Notes under the pieces: model-generated
What the model was told of the DNA's origin: nothing
Database searches by the model: none
What the model saw: the letters and a program-made list of their open reading frames with translations, nothing else
Source of the DNA: Pseudomonas libanensis
GTDB taxonomy: Bacteria; Pseudomonadota; Gammaproteobacteria; Pseudomonadales; Pseudomonadaceae
Direction of reading: 5' to 3'
DNA length: 64,000 nt
NCBI RefSeq assembly: GCF_001439685.1
Contig: NZ_JYLH01000016.1
Location: forward strand, 1 to 64,000
Program-made: the position numbers and the translations under genes
In this document: positions 56,946 to 64,000 of the stretch, one piece after another
How positions within the stretch are numbered: the stretch's first letter is position 1
How the letters are laid out: every line of letters begins with the position of its first letter

Positions 56946-59231
56946 ATGAAGTTCACCCGTATTCATCTGGCACTCGTTGCCGCGACCAGCATGACCCAGG
57001 GAATGGTCATGGCAGATACCAGCGACAGTGACGTCGGCACCATTGGCGTACAAGGCAAGGCGACCGCCGGCGGCGGCTATATGGTCCCGGAGGAGAGCAT
57101 CAAGGGCCGCTCCACGGTAACCAAGGAGGCCCTGGACAAGCAGGCCGCGACGGGCAACGCCATCGACAAGCTCAAGTACACCCCGGGCTTGAACATCTCC
57201 AGTGAAGACAACACCGGTCTCTCGGGTTTTCGCTTCACCATGCGCGGCATGAACTCCGACCAGGTGGGCATGTCGGTGGACGGCATGCCGATCAACGACT
57301 CCGGCAACTATGCGCTGTACTCCAACCTGCTGGGCGACCCGGAGAATATCGACCAGATCTTCGTCACCCAGGGCGCATCGGAAGCCGACGGCCCGCACAT
57401 CGGTTCCAGCGGCGGCAACATCGGCATCGTGACCATTCGCCCGACCAAGGAAACCGGCGCCTTCGTCAAGCAAGTCGTCGGCAGCAACGCCACGCGCAAG
57501 ACCTTCGCCCGCCTCAATACCGGCGAGATCAATGGCCTGAGCAACTGGCTGTCGGTGTCCCATACCGAAGGGGAAATGTGGCGTGGCTCAGGCGCGGTGC
57601 GCGCTGACAAGGTGGAGTGGAACAGCTTCTTCGACGCCGGCAACGGCAACACCGCCAACCTGATCCTCAAGTACCACGAGCAGGACAACAACAGTTACAG
57701 CCAGTTGACCAAGGCGCAGTTCCAGCAGAACGGCCGCAAGTACGATCCCTACCCGGCGACGCCGAGCGTGGGCAGCAATGGCAAGTACAACAGCTACTAC
57801 GCCCTGGCGCAGAACCCGTTCCAGACCTTTACCGCCGTGCTCAACACCCAGTTCAAACTGGCCGACAACCTGGCCCTGTCGGTGATCCCGTATTACTACT
57901 GGGGCAACGGCAGCGGCGTCGGCTCGTCCGCCTATGCGCTCAACCGCGGCTCGAACCAGGGCGGTGTGTTCGACCTCGGCAACCTGCCCACCGCCGCGCA
58001 ATACAACGCCGATGGCACGCCGAACAGCGGCGTGTATTACCGCCCTTCGCGCACCCAGACCTGGCGTCCGGGCATCACCACCAAGCTGACCTGGGACCTG
58101 GGCGACCACAGCCTGCAGTTCGGCTACTGGTACGAGCGCGCACGCCAGAGCCAGACCCAGCCGTTCATTCCGCTCAAGAGCAATGGCAAGCCGGTCGATA
58201 CCTGGCCCGACTCCAACAGTGCCATCGTCGATGCCAACGGCAACCAGATCCAGGGGCGCGACCGCTTCACTGTCACCCCGGCGCAAAAAGTCTGGGCCCA
58301 GGACACCTGGTACATCAACCCGGACTGGACCTTCATTGCCGGCCTTGCGTACATGAACGTCGAGCGTGACGGCACCAACCACGGCAGCCTCACCGAGCAG
58401 CCGGAAAAACGTAACCAGACCTATAATAAACTGCTGCCCAACGTCGGTCTCAAATACCAGCTGGACGAGCGTGACCAGCTGTTCTACAGCCTCTCGCGCA
58501 ACATGCGCGTACCGCAGAACTACGCGCTCTATGACAAGGGCGCCGACTCTATCAACCTCGAGCCGGAAACCAGCTGGAACCACGAGTTGGGCTGGCGCTA
58601 CAGCGGCGACGACATGAGCCTGGCCGCCACCCTGTTCTACATGGACTTCAAGAACCGCCAGGTCTCATCCAAAGACATCAACGGCGACGCCGCCGACATC
58701 AACGTCGGTGCGGTCACCAACAAAGGGTTGGAGCTGGAATGGAGCGGCCAGTTGCCTCACCACTTCAACTACTACACCTCCTACACCTACACCAAAGCCG
58801 AGCAGCAAGACGACATGACCGTCTACAACGCCGGCAAAGCCATCGTCTTGCCCACCAGCGGCAAGCAGTTCGCCAACGTGCCCAAGAACATGCTGGCGGC
58901 CAACATCGGTTATGACGACGGGCGCTTCTACGGCACCTTCGGCGGCAAGTACACCAGCAAGCTCTACGGCGACCTGACCAACGACGAAGCCATTTCCGGA
59001 CGCACCGTATTCAACCTCGGCGCCGGTATCTACCTGCCGGTGGACAAGAAGGTGGTCAAGGACGCAACCCTGCGCCTGAACGTCGACAACCTGTTCGACA
59101 AGAAGTACCTGGACGGCGTGTACACCACCAAGACCAACGCGGCCAGCTACAGCGGCTTTCGCGATGGCGACCCGGCGTACATCGTCGGCCTGGACCGCAC
59201 CGTAACGGTTTCGCTGGAAGCGAATTTCTAA
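56946..59231 (+). CDS. TonB-dependent outer-membrane receptor
   Basis: 761 residues from ATG 56946. Signal peptide ends MVMA. A Ton-box-like DVGTIGVQGK follows near residue 27-36. Plug domain about 45-165 with GFRFTMRGMNSDQVGMSVDG, then a 22-stranded barrel; the C-terminus ends TVTVSLEANF, with the terminal Phe typical of outer-membrane proteins. Not recognisable as a siderophore receptor by sequence. Its own TonB, ExbB and ExbD flank it. Ligand unknown; neighbours suggest lipid- or phosphorus-related uptake, as inference. Confidence 0.92.
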   Translation: MKFTRIHLALVAATSMTQGMVMADTSDSDVGTIGVQGKATAGGGYMVPEESIKGRSTVTKEALDKQAATGNAIDKLKYTPGLNISSEDNTGLSGFRFTMRGMNSDQVGMSVDGMPINDSGNYALYSNLLGDPENIDQIFVTQGASEADGPHIGSSGGNIGIVTIRPTKETGAFVKQVVGSNATRKTFARLNTGEINGLSNWLSVSHTEGEMWRGSGAVRADKVEWNSFFDAGNGNTANLILKYHEQDNNSYSQLTKAQFQQNGRKYDPYPATPSVGSNGKYNSYYALAQNPFQTFTAVLNTQFKLADNLALSVIPYYYWGNGSGVGSSAYALNRGSNQGGVFDLGNLPTAAQYNADGTPNSGVYYRPSRTQTWRPGITTKLTWDLGDHSLQFGYWYERARQSQTQPFIPLKSNGKPVDTWPDSNSAIVDANGNQIQGRDRFTVTPAQKVWAQDTWYINPDWTFIAGLAYMNVERDGTNHGSLTEQPEKRNQTYNKLLPNVGLKYQLDERDQLFYSLSRNMRVPQNYALYDKGADSINLEPETSWNHELGWRYSGDDMSLAATLFYMDFKNRQVSSKDINGDAADINVGAVTNKGLELEWSGQLPHHFNYYTSYTYTKAEQQDDMTVYNAGKAIVLPTSGKQFANVPKNMLAANIGYDDGRFYGTFGGKYTSKLYGDLTNDEAISGRTVFNLGAGIYLPVDKKVVKDATLRLNVDNLFDKKYLDGVYTTKTNAASYSGFRDGDPAYIVGLDRTVTVSLEANF

Positions 59232-59255
59232 GACTGACCCAAGAGGAACACCATC

Positions 59256-59903
59256 ATGGATATGAACCTGCTCCACGACGTCACCTTCTATGTGATGTAT
59301 GCGGCGATGGCCATCGCGATCTTTATCGCCATCGAACGCGGCATCTACTTCGCCTATGTGCGCCGCCAGGCCCGCGCCCTCACCGACGCCCTGGGCCCCC
59401 AGGTACACAGCGAACGCGACTTGCCGGACAGCCTGACCCGCCGCCACAGCCTGCCGCTGAACATGGTGTTGCCGGTGCTGGCGCAGAAGGCATCGAATGG
59501 CTCGCGCAAAGACCTCGATGATGAAATCGAAACCCAATACCTGAAGACCCGCGCCCCCTTGGCCCGTAGCCTGTGGATCATCGAGACCATCACCACTGCC
59601 GCCCCGCTTCTCGGCTTGCTGGGTACCATTCTGGGCATCATCGACACCTTCAAGGCATTGGCGACGGCAGGGGTTTCCGACCCAGGGCAGATATCCGGTG
59701 GTATCGGCACGGCCTTGTTCGCCACCGGCCTGGGCATCGCCATCGCGCTGTTCTGCGTGGTGTTCCACAACTTCTTCCAGGACAGCCTGGAACGCATCAA
59801 CGACCAGTTGAAGATCCTGCTGATCCGCGCCGCCAGCGGCGCCCGCGAGCAGGCCGAAGCGCCACACCGTGTGCCGACCCCGTTGCACAGCCGCACGGCA
59901 TGA
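59256..59903 (+). CDS. exbB: ExbB/TolQ-family proton-channel protein
   Basis: 215 residues; three transmembrane helices, the first near 10-30 (FYVMYAAMAIAIFIAIERG), the others in WIIETITTAAPLLGLLGTIL and GGIGTALFATGLGIAIALFC. The conserved channel Thr/Gly residues of ExbB are present. Its position after the receptor, apart from exbD, is unusual. Good ribosome site AGAGGAA. Confidence 0.93.
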   Translation: MDMNLLHDVTFYVMYAAMAIAIFIAIERGIYFAYVRRQARALTDALGPQVHSERDLPDSLTRRHSLPLNMVLPVLAQKASNGSRKDLDDEIETQYLKTRAPLARSLWIIETITTAAPLLGLLGTILGIIDTFKALATAGVSDPGQISGGIGTALFATGLGIAIALFCVVFHNFFQDSLERINDQLKILLIRAASGAREQAEAPHRVPTPLHSRTA

Positions 59904-59959
59904 CCCGCCGGGCGGGCGCGTCATGCACCCGCCCCTTCTTTTTGTCCGATGAGACGCTT

Positions 59960-61177
59960 ATGTCCCTTTCGATGAAGTTGCGTATCACAAGCCTCGCCGG
60001 CTTGCTCCTTAGTCCGCTGGCCCAGGCGGACTTTTCCATTCCAGGGTTTGAATTGGTGCATACCGTGCCGGTGGACACCACCCTGGACACTGGCGATCTG
60101 CGCCAGACCGGCGCGGTATGGATCGAGTTGTTCGACGGTGCGAAAAGCCGCATTGATATCGGCCAGTTCTACGCCGCCGATCATCCCGGCTCGGTCATGG
60201 ACAAGGTCATCGAGCACCTTGAGGCTGCCGGCAAGCGCGGTGTGAAAATCCGTTTCCTGCTGGAAGAAAAAGGCCTCAAGTTATCGGAAGCCGCCACCCT
60301 GGAACGCCTGCGTGCGATTCCCAACCTGACCTTCCGTGTGCTGCCCTACGGGCAACTGAGCGGCGGCATCATCCACGCCAAATACCTTGTGGTGGATGGC
60401 AAGCAGGCATTTATCGGTAGCCAGAATTTCGACTGGCGCTCCCTGGAACATATCCACGAAACCGGGCTGCGGATCACGGACGAGACGGTGGTGAGCCAGG
60501 TCCAGGCGATCTTCGATCAGGACTGGCAAGCCCAGGCCGCCCTCGCCGATAAACAACCGGTGCCGCTGCCGGCCACCGGCCAAGAGCCTGCACGTGTCGG
60601 CAATTACCTGGTGGCCAGCCCGCAACGCTACAACCCGCCCGGAGTAGGCGACTCACAGCTGGAACTGCCACGCCTGCTGGGCGAAGCAAAAAAAGAAGTG
60701 CGCGTGCAATTGCTCGACTATGCGCCGCTGTCCTACGGCCCGGATCGGACCCGGCCGTACTACGCGGTGATCGACAACGCCGTGCGCGCCGCAGCTGCCC
60801 GTGGGGTATCGATCAAACTGATGGTGTCCAACTGGAACACTGACAAGCTGGAATTGCCCTACCTCAAGAGCCTGGCGGTGCTGCCCAACGTCGAGATCAA
60901 GATCGTCACGCTGCCTGAGGCCAAGCAAGGCTTTATCCCCTACGCGCGGGTGATCCACAGCAAGACCATGGAGATCGACGGGCAAGTGGCGTGGATCGGC
61001 ACCAGCAACTGGCTGGGCGGTTATCTGGATAACTCGCGCAACCTGGAGGTGGTGATGCGCAGTGAAGCGATGGCCAAGCGTGTGGGAGCGTTGCATGAAC
61101 AATTGTGGGATGGGCCCTACGCTAGAGCCTTGAACGTGACTGATGAGTACCCAGCGCCTCATCCTGGCCAGCATTGA
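59960..61177 (+). CDS. Secreted phospholipase D-family protein
   Basis: 405 residues with signal peptide ending LSPLAQA near residue 23. Two HKD motifs: HAKYLVVDGKQAFIGSQNFD and HSKTMEIDGQVAWIGTSNW, so both halves of the active site are complete. Periplasmic or secreted. Follows exbB by 56 bases on the same strand. Could cleave phospholipid head groups or nucleic acid; relatives include both. The receptor may take up the product. Confidence 0.9.
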   Translation: MSLSMKLRITSLAGLLLSPLAQADFSIPGFELVHTVPVDTTLDTGDLRQTGAVWIELFDGAKSRIDIGQFYAADHPGSVMDKVIEHLEAAGKRGVKIRFLLEEKGLKLSEAATLERLRAIPNLTFRVLPYGQLSGGIIHAKYLVVDGKQAFIGSQNFDWRSLEHIHETGLRITDETVVSQVQAIFDQDWQAQAALADKQPVPLPATGQEPARVGNYLVASPQRYNPPGVGDSQLELPRLLGEAKKEVRVQLLDYAPLSYGPDRTRPYYAVIDNAVRAAAARGVSIKLMVSNWNTDKLELPYLKSLAVLPNVEIKIVTLPEAKQGFIPYARVIHSKTMEIDGQVAWIGTSNWLGGYLDNSRNLEVVMRSEAMAKRVGALHEQLWDGPYARALNVTDEYPAPHPGQH

Positions 61178-61272
61178 CCTTGGGCACCTGAGTGATGGTA
61201 GTGTGTGGAAATGTTTCTGCCTTATCCGTCAGAAACGCCCTATTCACTACCTGCAAAGGAATGCCTCTAGCC

Positions 61273-63012
61273 ATGCACTTTCCATTGAAAAAACTGGTGG
61301 CTGCCACCCTGTTCGCTACCAGCCTTGTGGCGGTCACCACCCCTGCGCTCGCCAACATAAGCGCCGAACAAAGCGCGGCGATCCTGAAGAGCTTTAGCGA
61401 CACCTCAGTCACCGATTTCCGCAGTTTCCTCGGCACCCTGGCCAAGGGCGATCTGGGCAAGAGCAGTGACGTCGGCCCGGCCATCAGCACCTTTCTCGAC
61501 AACAAGCCCCTGAACGCCGAGCAGCAGAACGAAATCAACCGCCTGCTCGGCATCTACACCCGGGCGAAGTACGGCAAGGCGGCCCTGGAAACCCTGCGTG
61601 AACTGGTGGAGATCCCGACGTTCAATGTAGACGGCCTGCCACAGTACAAAAACCCGGAATTCCTCAAGATCGCCGACAAGATCCAGGCCCTGGCCAAGTC
61701 CTTCAACCTGAACTTCCGTAACGTCGATAACCGTGTGTACGAAATCTCCCTGGAAGGCAGCGGCGACGAAGTCGTCGGTGTCCATGCCCACGCCGATGTG
61801 GTGCCGGTGACCCCGGAGAATTGGGTACTGCAAGACGGCACCAAGCTCGACCCGTTCAAGGTCACGCTGATCGGCGATCGCATGTATGGCCGTGGTACCG
61901 AGGATGACAAGAACGGCATCGTCGTGGCGATGTACGCCATGAAGGTGATCAAGGAAGAAAAGTTGCCGCTGGCGCGCACGTTCAAGCTGCTGGTGGACAC
62001 CACCGAGGAAACCTCCGGTGACGCCATTCCTTACTATTTCGAACGCAATCCCGTGCCGCAATACAACCTGGCGCTGGATGGCGGCTATCCGGTAGTGATC
62101 GCCGAAAAAGGCTCGGGCACCGTCATGGCCACCTTCCCGGTGCGCAAGGGCGAAGGCCAAGGCGCAGAAATCATTTCGATGACTGGCGGCAAGGCCACCA
62201 ACCAGATCCCTTCGGCCTCGGTTGCCACGCTGGTCAGCGATAATCCCGCTGAGTTGGCCGCCAGCCTGCAACAGGCCGGGGCTGACTATGCCAAGCGAAA
62301 TGGCGGCAATTTCAAGGTGACCGCCCAGGTCGACGGCAAGGACGTCAAACTCACCGTCACTGGCGTATCTGCCCACTCCTCCGAACCTGAATCCGGGATC
62401 AACCCGGTGGCACGCATGCTGGAGTTGATCCACAGCGTCGACGGCAAGATCGCCCTCAAGCACAACCACATCACCGACGCCGCCCACTATGCGGCGGACA
62501 ACTGGGGCCTGGACTACCTGGGCGGCAAACTGGGCGTGGGCTTTGCCGATGACTTCATGGGGCCGCTGACCACCTCGCCGACCTTTGTCGGCCTGGATGA
62601 CAAAGCCTTCAAGCTGGCGGTCAACCTGCGTGCGCCGAAGGGCAAATCGCCGGAAAAACTCAAAGCCGAAATCGCCGAGAAGTTGAACGCCTGGGACAAA
62701 CGCACCCAGGTCAAGGTGGACTTTACCTACTCGCTGGATACGCCGATGTACCGTAACCCTGAAGGTGAATGGGTCAAAGCCTTGCTGGCGGTCGCCACGG
62801 AAAACCTCGGCATGACGCACAAGTTCGGCACCTCGGCCGGCGCGACCTCTGTGCATGACCTGCCCAATGGTGTGCAGTTTGGCCTGGCGCGACCTGAAGA
62901 GAAATACACCGGGCATACCGACGGTGAGTTCAAGACCGTCGAGCAGTTTTTGCTGGACCTGCAGATTGTCACTGAAATGATGGGCCGAGTTGGTCAACTG
63001 CCCAAGCTCTGA
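61273..63012 (+). CDS. Secreted M20 metallopeptidase (Sapep/PepV-like dipeptidase)
   Basis: 579 residues from ATG 61273, which begins a clean signal peptide (MHFPLKKLVAATLFATSLVA); ATG 61261 is a possible longer start. Two-zinc M20 family: first His in VGVHAHADVVPV, bridging Asp in YGRGTEDDKNGIV, Glu pair in VDTTEETSGDAIPYY, His in HTDGEFKTVE. The lid domain contains VTGVSAHSSEPESGINPVAR. Cleaves dipeptides or D-amino-acid-containing peptides in the periplasm. It is 95 bases after the phospholipase and may be independent of it. Confidence 0.9.
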   Translation: MHFPLKKLVAATLFATSLVAVTTPALANISAEQSAAILKSFSDTSVTDFRSFLGTLAKGDLGKSSDVGPAISTFLDNKPLNAEQQNEINRLLGIYTRAKYGKAALETLRELVEIPTFNVDGLPQYKNPEFLKIADKIQALAKSFNLNFRNVDNRVYEISLEGSGDEVVGVHAHADVVPVTPENWVLQDGTKLDPFKVTLIGDRMYGRGTEDDKNGIVVAMYAMKVIKEEKLPLARTFKLLVDTTEETSGDAIPYYFERNPVPQYNLALDGGYPVVIAEKGSGTVMATFPVRKGEGQGAEIISMTGGKATNQIPSASVATLVSDNPAELAASLQQAGADYAKRNGGNFKVTAQVDGKDVKLTVTGVSAHSSEPESGINPVARMLELIHSVDGKIALKHNHITDAAHYAADNWGLDYLGGKLGVGFADDFMGPLTTSPTFVGLDDKAFKLAVNLRAPKGKSPEKLKAEIAEKLNAWDKRTQVKVDFTYSLDTPMYRNPEGEWVKALLAVATENLGMTHKFGTSAGATSVHDLPNGVQFGLARPEEKYTGHTDGEFKTVEQFLLDLQIVTEMMGRVGQLPKL

Positions 63013-63021
63013 GCGCAGCGG

Positions 63022-63044
63022 GAGCCCGCCGCAATGGCGGGCTC
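63022..63044. terminator. Hairpin between convergent genes
   Basis: Perfect 9-bp stem GAGCCCGCC (63022-63030) / GGCGGGCTC (63036-63044), loop GCAAT, between convergent stops. No T tract. Confidence 0.65.
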
Positions 63045-63045
63045 G

Positions 63046-64000
63046 TCAGGCTTGCAGCATCAGCATATCCTCAAAAAAACCACCGACCGGCTCCGTGGGA
63101 TGGCACAGCTGGATTTCCAGCACCCAGGCCATCTCACTCGGTGGGATTTCCAGCTCCGCCAGCACCTTGCTTTCGAACAGCGCATGGGGAAAATCCGCAA
63201 GGCGGTGCCCTGCGAGGTTGCGCGCCAGCCTCCAGCCCTTGGACTCGGCGCTCTGCTCGGCGAAGTCATAGAGTTCACGTCCGGTCAGCCCGCGTAGCCA
63301 GGCTTCACGGGTTTCATCAAATACTTCATGCAGGGCTTTTTTACAGGCCAGGTGCAACGGCAAATCACCGAACACAAAGGTGTCGCCGTAGTCGCCTTCG
63401 TAGCCATCCCACACCGGGCCCAGGTCAACCACGGCGATGTCCGTGGCGCGCAGCCTGCGTTGACGGTCAATGCCTTCACGGGGTGGGCGCACCGTGTCGG
63501 CGCCAAAGCGAATGTAGGTTGGATGCCAGGTGTGGGACGCGCCCATGGCGTGCAGTTGCTCGGCAGCCATATCGAGGGCTTCGCCCGTGGTCATACCCAC
63601 CTTCAATTGGCTGGCGATCGCCGCCAGGGCACGGATGGACTGCTCACGTGCCGCGAGCATGCCGTCCAGCGAGTAACGTGGGCCGACTTTTTCCCAAATC
63701 GGGTCCAATGGCTTGGAGGGCACTCCCGCACTCGAACGGCCACTGGGCACAAAGGCTTCCGCGACAAACCGGTGGCTGGGCAAGCCCGCTTCCAGACAAG
63801 CCGCACGTGTCTGGCTGATCATCGCGCCGTTACCGCAGGCATAGACCTGGGCAGCCTGCCAGTGATGACCATGACCCAGTGCAACTTCCTGCACCCGGCC
63901 CTCTGAGGCCAGTACCGGATGCCAGCGAAAACGCGGGTGGTCCATGATCATCCTGTCCAAAAACACACGGTCATAAAAATCTGCCGGCTGCGCACCGCCC
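63046..64000 (-). CDS. NAD-dependent flavin reductase fused to an M24 peptidase fold; 5' end outside the window
   Basis: 317 residues visible, frame open at the right edge. The first part (GGAQPADFYDRVFLDRMIMD; WQAAQVYACGNGAMISQTRA; GLPSHRFVAEAFVPSG) is the NAD-binding C-terminal end of a ferredoxin-NADP reductase-type protein. From about residue 90 an M24 pita-bread domain follows in the same frame with all five ligands: two Asp in AVVDLGPVWDGYEGDYGDTF, His in AGHRLADFP, Glu in WVLEIQLCHP and Glu in FFEDMLML. The upstream FAD and 2Fe-2S parts should lie outside the window. I know no established example of this fusion. Confidence 0.8.
   Translation of the reverse strand, partial: GGAQPADFYDRVFLDRMIMDHPRFRWHPVLASEGRVQEVALGHGHHWQAAQVYACGNGAMISQTRAACLEAGLPSHRFVAEAFVPSGRSSAGVPSKPLDPIWEKVGPRYSLDGMLAAREQSIRALAAIASQLKVGMTTGEALDMAAEQLHAMGASHTWHPTYIRFGADTVRPPREGIDRQRRLRATDIAVVDLGPVWDGYEGDYGDTFVFGDLPLHLACKKALHEVFDETREAWLRGLTGRELYDFAEQSAESKGWRLARNLAGHRLADFPHALFESKVLAELEIPPSEMAWVLEIQLCHPTEPVGGFFEDMLMLQA

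Noticed and set aside
61080..61100. TGTGGGAGCG inside the phospholipase gene, resembling a REP start.
   Set aside because: In-frame coding sequence of a conserved C-terminal helix; match is only 8 bases.
1..64000. CRISPR arrays, prophage genes, insertion sequences, biosynthetic megasynthases.
   Set aside because: None seen on either strand; repeated elements are all REP/REPIN or the tRNA duplication.

Overview
The window reads as a stretch of a Pseudomonas fluorescens-group chromosome. This rests on gene families and neighbour pairs typical of Pseudomonas (soxR beside an ABM monooxygenase; prc, an EAL/CBS/GGDEF protein, an FKBP lipoprotein and rdgC in one neighbourhood), about 60% G+C coding sequence, and many REP/REPIN hairpins built on TGTGGGAGCTGGCTTGCCTG or the GGAGGGGGCTTGCCCCC variant. 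No prophage, insertion sequence, CRISPR array or plasmid module was seen. The assignment comes from pattern recognition, not a database search.

Layout. 1-300: three tandem minus-strand promoters of rRNA-operon type, so a 16S gene should lie just outside the left edge. 453-6812: rhtA-type exporter, small lipoproteins, an SDR protein, a DsbA-fold isomerase, aminopeptidase P and a stand-alone cysteine desulfurase. 7062-10583: soxR with a divergent SoxR-box promoter, a VOC protein, a haloacetate-dehalogenase-type hydrolase and a LysR regulator. 10564-13903: an MFS exporter and a second, divergent leuC/leuD pair. 14178-20331: a tightly overlapping eight-gene operon around a Zn/Mn-type ABC importer with four unusual membrane or periplasmic partners and two substrate-binding proteins. 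20312-26740: a PhnR-like regulator diverging from an ABC importer, a phosphodiesterase-like enzyme and a HAD hydrolase; both divergent promoters carry Pho-box-like repeats.

27102-38543: periplasmic protease Prc, a c-di-GMP-type protein, an XRE gene pair, a DUF1232 protein, an FKBP isomerase, a diheme cytochrome next to a catalase-like protein, a 38-residue membrane protein missed by length cut-offs, a duplicated tRNA-Asp/tRNA-Val unit and rdgC. 38710-48563: a BASS transporter, a guanidine-II riboswitch with its Gdx exporter, an MFS/acyltransferase fusion, a TDT channel, an MFS/TetR pair, a YadGH-type ABC exporter, a GST and a transglutaminase-like protein. 48755-55593: fadE, a small partner, LysR, an AlaX editing protein, PhoD and a GNAT.

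55784-63012: a self-contained TonB system in the order exbD, tonB, receptor, exbB, followed on the same strand by a secreted phospholipase D-family protein and a secreted M20 dipeptidase. At the right edge (63046-64000, minus) an incomplete gene joins the C-terminal end of an NAD-dependent flavin reductase to an M24 peptidase fold in one frame.

The most promising leads are the composite metal operon, the Pho-box-flanked organophosphorus locus, the TonB/phospholipase/peptidase locus, the reductase-peptidase fusion, the perfect inverted pair of DnaA boxes at 32356-32386 and the Shine-Dalgarno-sequestering geometry of the guanidine riboswitch.
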